From Synechococcaceae cyanobacterium (lineage in GTDB: Bacteria; Cyanobacteriota; Cyanobacteriia; PCC-6307; Cyanobiaceae), in assembly GCA_947460085.1 (NCBI GenBank), contig CANHGA010000130.1, forward strand, positions 1-6,078: a DNA stretch of 6,078 bases, written 5' to 3'. This document shows, in pieces, positions 1-5,682 of this stretch. A model generated the notes under the pieces. That model had not been told where the DNA came from and made no database searches. It saw only the letters and a list, made by a program, of their open reading frames with translations. Both the position numbers and the translations under genes were made by a program. Numbering within the stretch: position 1 is the first letter of the stretch; every line of letters begins with the position of its first letter.

Positions 1-390
1 GATGACGGCTTCCCGAATGGAGCGGCGGGCGGCCAGGTCCCACACCAACCATCCCCCTAAAACTCCCAAAATCCAATGGGGTAAGCGGGCCGTGAATTCA
101 TTCACCCCAAACAACTTGAAGCTCAGGGCCGTACACCAAAAGGACAGGGGTGGCTTTCCCCAAAAAGGAATGCCAGGTCGAAACCACGGGGTGATCCAAT
201 CCCCACTGACCGCCATCATCCGGCCAATGTCGCCGTAGCGAGCTTCCGTTGTATCCATGAGCGGATAAGTCCCCAACATGGCCAGGCGAACCAAGGCCAC
301 CACGAGCACCAATGCCAACAGGCGATTGGCTTGGAGCAGGCCCATCAAGCCAGGAAAAACCCTGGCGACAGGCCTTAGAAACTTAGGCAT
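1..390 (-). CDS. ArnT/PMT-like membrane glycosyltransferase, N-terminal fragment (cut by window edge)
   Basis: The minus strand is open from an ATG at 390 to the window edge, giving 130 codons without a stop. A TGA lies directly before the ATG, so this is the most upstream start. The protein resembles integral membrane glycosyltransferases that use a polyprenyl-phosphate sugar donor (ArnT, PMT_2 group), which in known members transfer a sugar to lipid A or protein outside the inner membrane. A hydrophobic helix lies at about residues 24-40. It is followed by the typical first extracytoplasmic loop: D46, then TTEARYGD (47-54) and GDWITPWF (63-70), then FWGKPPLSFW (76-85), FKLFGVNEF (91-99) and ARLPHW. 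Acidic D46/E49, R51 and K79 sit where the family's metal/donor-binding residues lie. A second helix begins near 105. The usual length is about 500 residues, so roughly a quarter is present. Sugar and acceptor cannot be told. It lies 56 bp downstream of rpoD with no strong ribosome site. Confidence 0.85.
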   Translation of the reverse strand, partial: MPKFLRPVARVFPGLMGLLQANRLLALVLVVALVRLAMLGTYPLMDTTEARYGDIGRMMAVSGDWITPWFRPGIPFWGKPPLSFWCTALSFKLFGVNEFTARLPHWILGVLGGWLVWDLAARRSIREAVI

Positions 391-446
391 TCAAAGCTTG
401 GTCGTAGGTCTGTTTTGTTTTGAAGGTTTCCTGTTGCCAACCCCGG

Positions 447-1847
447 CTACTTGATGTATTCCTTGAGGACGCCATTTCGGTTGGGATGGCGCAATTTGCG
501 TAGGGCCTTCGCTTCGATCTGGCGAATACGTTCGCGGGTGACATCAAAAATTTGACCGATTTCCTCGAGGGTCTTCATTCTTCCGTCATCGAGGCCGTAG
601 CGGAGGCGAAGCACATCGCGCTCCCGGGGGCTCAGCGTTGCGAGCACGCCCTCCAGGTCTTCGCGCAGCAGGTTTTTGGCCACGTCCTGCTCGGGATTCT
701 CGATGTCGGCTTCGATGAAATCACCAAGGCGTGAGTCTTCCTCTTTGCCAATGGGGGTTTCCAGGGAAATTGGCAGCTGGGCCGACTTTGCGATGAAGCG
801 GAGTTTTTCGATGGTCATTTCCATCGATTCAGCAATTTCTTCCTCCGTGGGTTTCCGACCAAACTCTTGGGAGAGGGTTTTGGTGGTTTTTTTGATGCGA
901 GAGATGGTCTCGTACAGGTGCACCGGCAGTCGGATGGTGCGGCTTTGATCGGCAATGGCCCGGGTGATGGCCTGGCGAATCCACCATGTGGCGTAGGTGG
1001 AGAACTTGTAACCCTTCTCGTGGTCGAATTTTTCCGCTGCCCGAATCAGGCCAAGGCTGCCCTCCTGAATGAGGTCCTGGAATGACAGGCCCCGATTCAT
1101 GTATTTCTTGGCAATCGAGACCACCAAACGCAGGTTCGACTGAACCATCTTTTCCTTGGCCCGGCGGCCAAGCATCAGCCTGCGGCGGAACTTGATTAGG
1201 GGCATCTCGACCAGGCCAGCCCATTCCTTGTTGTCAGGCAGGTGGCCGTTGTCGACTTCGAATTGGGCCGCTAGCTCTTCGAGCTGCAGGAGGTCGGCAA
1301 TTTTGCGGGCCAGCTCGATTTCTTCGTCTGGTCGCAGGAGGCGAATCCTGCCGATTTCCTGGAGGTACACCCGAATCGAATCTTCGGTGTAAACCCCCTT
1401 GGGCCCAATCTTGATGCTTGCTAGGGCCTTGGCGGCCTTGTCGTCCTTTTCGCCATTGGCGATGGCCAGATCGGCGGGCGAGTCAGTTGAAGCGGCCAGC
1501 AGAGCATCGGCGGCCGAGTCGAGGGAAGCCGGAGCTTGGGCTGGGGCTTGATCAGCGGGGGCCTTGGCTTTGGCGGCAGTTTTGGGCTTGGCGGCTGGTT
1601 TGGCTTTGGCTGCGGCTGAGTCTTCTTTGGGTTTGGCGGCTGCTTTGGGTGCTGCAGTTTTCTTGGCAGCGGGCTTCTTTGTGGCGGCTGGCTTTTTGGC
1701 GGCCGTGGCCTTGCCCTCAGTAGTTGCTTTCTTTTCAGCTGGCTTTTTCTTTGCTGCCGGGGCTTTGACGGCCACCCGTTCCCCATCGGGGGTGGCAACC
1801 ACAAGAATTTCGGGGATAGCTTTTAACGGTGCAGCAGCTGGGCTCAT
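447..1847 (-). CDS. rpoD: RNA polymerase principal sigma factor RpoD/SigA (group 1)
   Basis: A 466-residue sigma-70 protein that directs RNA polymerase to housekeeping promoters. In order: an Ala/Lys/Pro-rich tail at about 28-105; an acidic-to-neutral linker to 150; region 1.2 at about 153-185 (YTEDSIRVYLQEIGRI); regions 2.1-2.4 at about 231-305, including NLRLVVSIAKKY, DLIQEGSLGLIRA, the -10 melting/recognition part KFSTYATWWIRQAITRAI and QSRTIRLPVH; region 3 at about 306-395; regions 4.1-4.2 at about 396-456, with SPRERDVLRLRYGL and the helix-turn-helix TLEEIGQIFDVTRERIRQIE that reads the -35 box. These motifs match group 1, not the shorter group 2 sigma factors. I chose the ATG at 1847; a TTG at 1880 would add 11 residues that look unlike a sigma N-terminus. 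Neither has a convincing Shine-Dalgarno. A classical acidic region 1.1 is not evident. Confidence 0.96.
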   Translation of the reverse strand: MSPAAAPLKAIPEILVVATPDGERVAVKAPAAKKKPAEKKATTEGKATAAKKPAATKKPAAKKTAAPKAAAKPKEDSAAAKAKPAAKPKTAAKAKAPADQAPAQAPASLDSAADALLAASTDSPADLAIANGEKDDKAAKALASIKIGPKGVYTEDSIRVYLQEIGRIRLLRPDEEIELARKIADLLQLEELAAQFEVDNGHLPDNKEWAGLVEMPLIKFRRRLMLGRRAKEKMVQSNLRLVVSIAKKYMNRGLSFQDLIQEGSLGLIRAAEKFDHEKGYKFSTYATWWIRQAITRAIADQSRTIRLPVHLYETISRIKKTTKTLSQEFGRKPTEEEIAESMEMTIEKLRFIAKSAQLPISLETPIGKEEDSRLGDFIEADIENPEQDVAKNLLREDLEGVLATLSPRERDVLRLRYGLDDGRMKTLEEIGQIFDVTRERIRQIEAKALRKLRHPNRNGVLKEYIK

Positions 1848-1889
1848 GGGAAGCAGGCGATAGAGAGGACGCAGGCACAACCCTCAAGT

Positions 1890-1922
1890 GCTAGGGCCAC
1901 CGGACCATCTGGTGGCGCTAGC
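1890..1922 (-). other. Stem-loop in the rpoD leader
   Basis: On the minus strand GCTAG, one base, GCCACC, a nine-base loop, GGTGGC, one base, CTAGC form an 11-bp stem broken by a single C-C mismatch. It lies 43 bases before the chosen rpoD ATG and 10 bases before the alternative TTG at 1880. There is no U-run after it, so it is not a terminator. A role in stability or translation of the rpoD mRNA is only inferred. Confidence 0.5.
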
Positions 1923-1929
1923 AGTGAGA

Positions 1930-1943
1930 CCCCGGCTTCGGGG
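1930..1943 (-). other. Short GC hairpin in the rpoD leader
   Basis: CCCCG, a four-base loop and CGGGG form a compact 5-bp GC stem just upstream (in minus-strand terms) of the larger stem at 1890-1922. On the minus strand a TTTT run precedes the stem rather than following it, so it does not fit an intrinsic terminator for rpoD-direction transcription. On the plus strand the stem is followed by AAAA, which also does not fit. Confidence 0.4.
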
Positions 1944-2123
1944 AAAACCTGAAATCAGACGAATACGGGGGGGACGGACGGGGACAGGGTCGGCGATGGA
2001 TCTGCAAAGCAGAACCGCACCCAACCCAGGCTCTAGCGAAACTGGTGGAATGGAGACGCAGAACGTGGTCGGGCGGCCGAAGCCGGTGCAGCGCTGTCAG
2101 GGGTGTTCGCAGACCGGGAGGCC

Positions 2124-2146
2124 AAAAAATGGGAGACTGGCTCCCA
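2124..2146 (-). terminator. Intrinsic (rho-independent) terminator, minus strand
   Basis: On the minus strand TGGGAG, a five-base loop and CTCCCA form a 6-bp stem (2146-2130) followed directly by six T residues (2129-2124). This is a standard intrinsic terminator. It works only for transcription coming from the priA side, and no protein gene is read in that direction upstream of it. It therefore implies a short transcript starting between here and priA. Confidence 0.65.
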
Positions 2147-2218
2147 GGCACTCTCTACAGGTCTTCCCGCTGGAAGGAACTCTGCTTGGTTCCGACGGCA
2201 GTGTTTGGACTGCCCAAC
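2124..2218 (-). ncRNA. Candidate small structured RNA (or terminated rpoD leader), unassigned
   Basis: A transcript of about 95 nt is predicted on the minus strand, from near 2218 (seven bases past the -10 box at 2225-2230) to the U-run ending at 2124. It can form successive stems: GGCAGT/ACTGCC (2197-2202 with 2209-2214), GGAAC/GTTCC (2176-2180 with 2189-2193), CTTCC/GGAAG (2163-2167 with 2172-2176; shares one base with the previous stem), and the terminator stem. It contains no SRP-RNA tetraloop motif, no tmRNA tag frame and no RNase P core, and I do not recognise it as one of the named cyanobacterial Yfr RNAs. It could be a free sRNA or the prematurely ended leader of rpoD, 277 nt further on. 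Everything here is inferred from sequence alone; transcription is unproven. Confidence 0.45.
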
Positions 2219-2235
2219 ATCACAATCCTAATAAT
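2206..2235 (+). promoter_or_regulatory. Possible priA promoter, overlapping the minus-strand promoter
   Basis: TGGACT (2206-2211) and AATAAT (2230-2235) are 18 bases apart on the plus strand; the -10 box matches five of six positions, the -35 four of six. The start would fall near 2242, only about 14 bases before the TTG of priA, so the leader would be nearly absent. The core overlaps the minus-strand promoter at 2225-2253. Weak evidence by itself. Confidence 0.25.
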
Positions 2236-2253
2236 CGCCAGGGGTCTTTGCAA
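2225..2253 (-). promoter_or_regulatory. Predicted minus-strand sigma-70 promoter
   Basis: On the minus strand TTGCAA (2253-2248) and TAGGAT (2230-2225) are separated by 17 bases, close to the TTGACA-17-TATAAT consensus. Both hexamers match four of six positions and the spacing is optimal. The expected start is near 2218 (G) or 2220 (A), which places it at the head of the structured segment ending in the terminator at 2124. The -35 box abuts the priA start codon. Confidence 0.5.
2240..2244 (+). promoter_or_regulatory. Possible priA ribosome binding site
   Basis: AGGGG lies 11 bases before the TTG at 2256, a slightly long spacing. An in-frame TAA at 2232-2234 bars any start further upstream, and no other good start follows nearby, so this weak site and the TTG are the best supported start for priA. 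If transcription really begins near 2242, this site would not be intact in the mRNA. Confidence 0.3.
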
Positions 2254-2255
2254 CC

Positions 2256-4478
2256 TTGCTAAGCCAATGGCTCCAAATTTGGCTGGAGGCGGGCCGGGAG
2301 GGCCAGGTTTTCACCTACTCAAACCTGGGGCAGAGCCCTGTTGGGGCAGGCGATTTGGTTCGGGTGCGTCTCCAAGGTCGGCGCCATGTCGGCCTGGTGG
2401 TGGATGTTTTGGATGCCTGCCCAGTCGAGCTTGCTGGCAAAACGATTCAGCCCATCGAATCCGTGCTCCAGAGCGCGGCCGTTGACCCCAACTGGCAGGG
2501 GCTGCTGAAGGATGTGGCGGAGGCTTGCCAGACCAGCTTTTTTAAAACCCTCAAGACAGCTCTGCCCCCTGGTTGGCTAGGCCAGCGCAAGCAGGCCCCA
2601 AGCCTTGAGCGCCGGCCCAACTGGTTGATCGCCCTGGTCGAGCCGTCGCCGGCAGCGGACAGCCCCCCCACGGCCAAGCAGCAGGACCTTCTCAACTACT
2701 TGGCAGAGCAGGGCGGGCCCATTCCCTTGGCCAAGCTCTGTGGGGAGCAGGGCTATAGCCGGGCTGTGCTCAAGGCTTTAGAGCAGCGGGGTCTGGTTCA
2801 AAGGCTCCTGGCCAGCGATGGGATGGCCTTACCCCCCGGGGCTACCCCGGCCTCCCTGCGGCAACTCACCGAGGCCCAAGTTGGGGCCGTGGCTGCGATC
2901 CGCGATGCCCTGCCGGCCCAGACATTGTTGCTTTGGGGGATCACCGGTTCCGGCAAAACCGAGGTGTATCTCCAGGCCGCCGCCCAGGCCCTGACGGCGG
3001 GTCAAAGCAGCTTGGTGCTCACCCCCGAGATCGGTTTGATCCCCCAATTGCTGGATCGCTGCCGGGAACGCTTTGGATCGCAGGTGGTGGAGTTCCATAG
3101 CGGCCTGGGCGATGCCGACCGGGTGGCCGCATGGCGCCGCTGCCTGGACGGCACCCCCTTGGTGGCGGTGGGGACCCGCTCAGCCATTTTTCTGCCGCTG
3201 GCAGAGCTGGGCTTGATCGTGCTGGATGAGGAGCACGACACCTCGTATAAGCAGGACAGCCCGATGCCCTGTTACCACGCCCGGGATGTGGCCCGGCTGC
3301 GCGCTAAGCGCTCTGGGGCCAAATTGATTCTGGGGAGTGCCACTCCCTCGCTGGAAACCTGGCTCACTTGCCAGCCGCCCCAGGCCAGCACCCAACTCCT
3401 GCGCCTGCCGGAGCGGATTGGGACCCGCCCCCTGCCGCCTGTGCGAGTGATCGACATGCGCCACGAGCTGGCCGACGGGCACAGGCGCCTGATCAGCCGC
3501 GCCCTGATGGGACGGCTGGAGCTGCTGCAGGAGAAGCAGCAACAGGCCGTGATCCTGGTGCCTCGGCGGGGGTATCGGGCCTTCTTGAGCTGCCGCAGTT
3601 GCGGTGAGGTGGTGATGTGCCCCCACTGCGACGTGGCCCTGACGGTTCACCGCAACGGCCAAGAGCGCGAGTGGTTGCGCTGCCACTGGTGTGATTTCCG
3701 CGCTGACATCAGCGACCGCTGCCAGCACTGCGGCTCCACGGCGTTCAAACCCTTTGGGGCTGGGACCCAGCGGGTGATGGAGCAATTGGCCACCGAGCTG
3801 GAGGGGCTGCGGCTGCTGCGTTTCGACCGGGACACGACCCGAGGGAGGGAGGGCCATCGCCGGCTTTTGGATCGGTTTGCGGCAGGGGAAGCCGATGTCC
3901 TGGTGGGTACCCAGATGTTGGCCAAGGGGATGGACTTGCCCCGGGTCACCCTGGCCGCCGTTCTGGCGGCCGATGGCCTGTTGCACCGGCCCGACCTACG
4001 GGCCTCGGAGCAATGCCTCCAACTGCTGCTGCAATTGGCCGGCCGGGCTGGCCGGGGTGAATGGCCAGGGGAAGTGTTTGTGCAGACCTACAGCCCCGAC
4101 CATCCGGTGATCCAGCACCTGGTCGACGGCCGCTACGAGCAGTTTCTGGCCGAGGAGCTGCTGATTCGCCGCCAAGGGGGCATGGTTCCGTTTAGTCGGG
4201 CCTGTTTGCTGCGCCTGAGCGGTCCAGCTGCCAGTAGCACCGCTACGGCGGCGGCGACCCTGGCGGAGCGCATTCGGCCGGCGGTGGACGCGGCGGGGTG
4301 GTTGTTGATTGGCCCTGCACCAGCTCCGGTGGCCCGGGTGGCGGGCAAGAGCCGTTGGCAGGTGCTCTTGCATGGACCCGCCGGAGCCCCCCTGCCCTTG
4401 CCCACGGAAGCTGACCTCCGCCAGGGGTTACCCGCAGGGGTGGCTCTCACGATCGATCCGGATCCCACCTCCCTTTAG
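2256..4478 (+). CDS. priA: Primosomal protein N' / replication-restart helicase PriA
   Basis: A 740-residue PriA, the ATP-dependent 3'-5' DNA helicase that recognises stalled forks and D-loops and reloads the replicative helicase away from oriC. An N-terminal DNA-binding domain (about 1-105) starts with the typical WLEAGREGQVFTY and GDLVRVRL stretch, followed by a winged-helix-like part to about 200. The helicase core has Walker A GITGSGKT (228-235), TPEIGLIPQ (256-264), HSGL (281-284), GTRSAIF (306-312), Walker B DEEH (324-327), the aromatic loop DTSYKQDSPMPCYHARD (328-344) and GSATPSLE (360-367). Eight zinc-ligand cysteines occur as four CxxC pairs at 446/449, 455/458, 476/479 and 489/492. 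Helicase lobe 2 has GAGTQ (501-505), GTQMLAKGMD and motif VI QLAGRAGRG (593-601). Length and all key residues are as in the family. The start is TTG at 2256, since a TAA lies 24 bases upstream in frame. The gene stands alone on its strand. Confidence 0.96.
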   Translation: MLSQWLQIWLEAGREGQVFTYSNLGQSPVGAGDLVRVRLQGRRHVGLVVDVLDACPVELAGKTIQPIESVLQSAAVDPNWQGLLKDVAEACQTSFFKTLKTALPPGWLGQRKQAPSLERRPNWLIALVEPSPAADSPPTAKQQDLLNYLAEQGGPIPLAKLCGEQGYSRAVLKALEQRGLVQRLLASDGMALPPGATPASLRQLTEAQVGAVAAIRDALPAQTLLLWGITGSGKTEVYLQAAAQALTAGQSSLVLTPEIGLIPQLLDRCRERFGSQVVEFHSGLGDADRVAAWRRCLDGTPLVAVGTRSAIFLPLAELGLIVLDEEHDTSYKQDSPMPCYHARDVARLRAKRSGAKLILGSATPSLETWLTCQPPQASTQLLRLPERIGTRPLPPVRVIDMRHELADGHRRLISRALMGRLELLQEKQQQAVILVPRRGYRAFLSCRSCGEVVMCPHCDVALTVHRNGQEREWLRCHWCDFRADISDRCQHCGSTAFKPFGAGTQRVMEQLATELEGLRLLRFDRDTTRGREGHRRLLDRFAAGEADVLVGTQMLAKGMDLPRVTLAAVLAADGLLHRPDLRASEQCLQLLLQLAGRAGRGEWPGEVFVQTYSPDHPVIQHLVDGRYEQFLAEELLIRRQGGMVPFSRACLLRLSGPAASSTATAAATLAERIRPAVDAAGWLLIGPAPAPVARVAGKSRWQVLLHGPAGAPLPLPTEADLRQGLPAGVALTIDPDPTSL

Positions 4479-4509
4479 CCGAGGCCTTTGGTTGGGGGAG
4501 GCGCGGCTA
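4476..4509. terminator. Stop-to-stop inverted repeat between priA and the DUF3153-like gene (possible bidirectional terminator)
   Basis: TAGCCG (4476-4481) is the exact reverse complement of CGGCTA (4504-4509), with an inner GCCT/AGGC pairing. The arms begin and end with the stop codons of the two convergent genes, so one hairpin spans both gene ends. No T-run follows on either strand, so intrinsic termination is uncertain. It may instead protect mRNA 3' ends or slow converging polymerases. Confidence 0.35.
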
Positions 4510-5667
4510 GGCCGGCAACTGGGGCAGGCCAAAACCCAGGAGCAGGCGCAGGCGCTGCAGGCCCAGCACCACCACCAGGGCCAGGCCAATCCCGATTCCC
4601 CCGAGGCCGAGGGGACTCCAGCGCCAACAGCGCAGCTCCAAATGGTTCAGGGCTCCAAAGCGAAGGGGCCAATGCAGTTGATGGCTTCTCCTGGAGGGGT
4701 TTTGGGAAGGGCTTTGGGAGAGCGCCGTCACCGATTCGGGTTCGGCCAGGCGCACCGCGGCGAGTCCCACCGGATCCAGGGCCATCGAGAGGGTGACCCC
4801 TGGCATGGGCTGCACCGCGCCCAGGTCGATGGTGACCAGCAGGGTTTGGCGGACCCCCACCAGCCAATTGCGCTCCTTGAGTTCCACCTCAGGGGGGGGC
4901 AGGTTGACCCCCGCTAGGGCAGCAGCTGCTGCCCCATTGGCGCGGAGCAGGCTGATAGCGTTCGCGGCCGCCATGACCGGGCTCTCGAGGGACTGCCGCC
5001 GGGGATTGGGGCCGCCGCTCCCCCGGGGCTCAGGGCTTTGGTGCAGGCCCGAGCTGCGCAGACTCTGGCTGAATTGGCGCTGCCAAGGGGGAATCGGCGC
5101 CTGGCTGCTGGTCAGTTGATAGCCCAGTTGCAGGCGACCTGGCCCCTTGAAGTGCAGTTCGCTCTGCACATCCACGCAACCGCCCAGCAACAGACCCAGG
5201 AGCAACAGCACGACGGCCAGGGCCGCGAATCCCACCGGGGCCTGGGTGGGGCCAACCGGCGGGGGCGGCGGCCCTTCGGCTGCCTTCTTTCGGCGCCCCT
5301 GGGCCCACTGCTGCATGCGGCCTGCCATGGGCTCGCTCTCCCCCAAGGGGGGCAGGGTGATCGACCAGTCCCGGGGGCGTTCCAAGGCCGGTGCCTCCAG
5401 CACGCTGAGCAGGTCCTTGGCCTGGGCCCGCAGGTTGGCATCGCTGCAGCGCAGGACCTGGCGGCAGCAGGCCATGGCCCGGAGGGTGTTGCCCTGGCCC
5501 ATCCAGGCGGTGGCGAGCAGGAGTTGCAATTCAGCCCCTTGGGGCGTGGCCGGAGGGAAGGCCTGAACCTGGGCTTCCAGGGAACGGACCACCAAGCCGT
5601 AGTCGCCGCGTTCCAGGCCAATCCGCGCTGGCAAGAAAGGATCGACCGGTAGATCGGGAGTGCTCAA
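4507..5667 (-). CDS. DUF3153-like membrane protein with N-terminal TPR-like region
   Basis: A 386-residue protein of unknown function. Residues about 8-95 are helical with a repeat-like pattern (RIGLERGDYGLVVRSLEAQV, then LLLATAWMGQGNTLRAMACCRQVL), resembling TPR units that bind partner proteins. A basic, proline-rich linker (about 124-142) leads to a strong hydrophobic segment at 144-163 ending in LLGGC, with Cys164 in a lipobox-like setting. An extracytoplasmic-type domain follows (about 165-345: CVDVQSELHFKGPGRLQLGY, later WLVGVRQTLLVTIDLG), then a second hydrophobic helix at about 352-370 and a short tail. The C-terminal part resembles DUF3153, a family known almost only from cyanobacteria. 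The start is TTG at 5667; the only upstream in-frame limit is the argB stop, and there is no clear Shine-Dalgarno, so a later start is possible. It follows argB by 15 bp, probably as one operon. No link to arginine synthesis is evident. Confidence 0.8.
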   Translation of the reverse strand: MSTPDLPVDPFLPARIGLERGDYGLVVRSLEAQVQAFPPATPQGAELQLLLATAWMGQGNTLRAMACCRQVLRCSDANLRAQAKDLLSVLEAPALERPRDWSITLPPLGESEPMAGRMQQWAQGRRKKAAEGPPPPPVGPTQAPVGFAALAVVLLLLGLLLGGCVDVQSELHFKGPGRLQLGYQLTSSQAPIPPWQRQFSQSLRSSGLHQSPEPRGSGGPNPRRQSLESPVMAAANAISLLRANGAAAAALAGVNLPPPEVELKERNWLVGVRQTLLVTIDLGAVQPMPGVTLSMALDPVGLAAVRLAEPESVTALSQSPSQNPSRRSHQLHWPLRFGALNHLELRCWRWSPLGLGGIGIGLALVVVLGLQRLRLLLGFGLPQLPA

Positions 5668-5682
5668 GGGGCCAACCGCGCC

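Larger units (their letters stand above)
1848..2255. other. Divergent rpoD-priA intergenic region (408 bp)
   Basis: This stretch separates the divergent starts of rpoD (minus) and priA (plus). I see no convincing protein gene: the only sizeable open frame (plus, 1888-2262, 124 codons) has no recognisable domain and no good ribosome site. From right to left it holds overlapping promoter-like elements at 2206-2253, a candidate minus-strand structured RNA with terminator at 2124-2218, a region of about 130 bp at 1990-2123 with nothing recognised, a G-run cluster at 1967-1989, and two hairpins at 1890-1943 that would lie in the rpoD leader. No good -35/-10 pair was found directly upstream of rpoD, so either rpoD uses a weak-consensus promoter here or it is read from the promoter at 2225-2253. 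Confidence 0.8.

Noticed and set aside
1564..1863. 99-codon Ala/Leu/Val-rich plus-strand frame that looks like membrane helices
   Set aside because: It is the mirror of the Ala/Lys-rich repeat in RpoD; antisense of GCC/AAG codons automatically yields hydrophobic residues.
2037..2125. Sequence starting GCGAAAC-TG-GTGGAAT resembling the 5' part of a leucine tRNA
   Set aside because: The D-arm-like start is not followed by a foldable anticodon stem, a proper T arm (GTTCRANYC) or a 3' acceptor strand complementary to GCGAAAC. Chance resemblance or at most a relic.
2124..2218. SRP RNA (ffs), given the ~95-nt length and a GGAAGGA-like string at 2172-2178 on the plus strand
   Set aside because: The conserved helix 8 with its GGAA tetraloop and AGCAGCC side is absent on both strands, and the GGAAGGA string is on the opposite strand from the terminator.
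1888..2262. 124-codon plus-strand open frame in the intergenic region
   Set aside because: No recognisable domain, no ribosome site, composition like non-coding GC-rich sequence, and it overlaps the predicted RNA and the priA start.
3180..3986. 268-codon open frame antisense to priA
   Set aside because: Long antisense frames are expected opposite GC-rich genes; its sequence is Gln/His/Pro-rich with no domain, while priA is fully conserved on the plus strand.
5038..5652. 204-codon plus-strand open frame opposite the DUF3153-like gene
   Set aside because: Gln/Gly/Arg-rich low-complexity translation with no domain; a shadow of the minus-strand gene.
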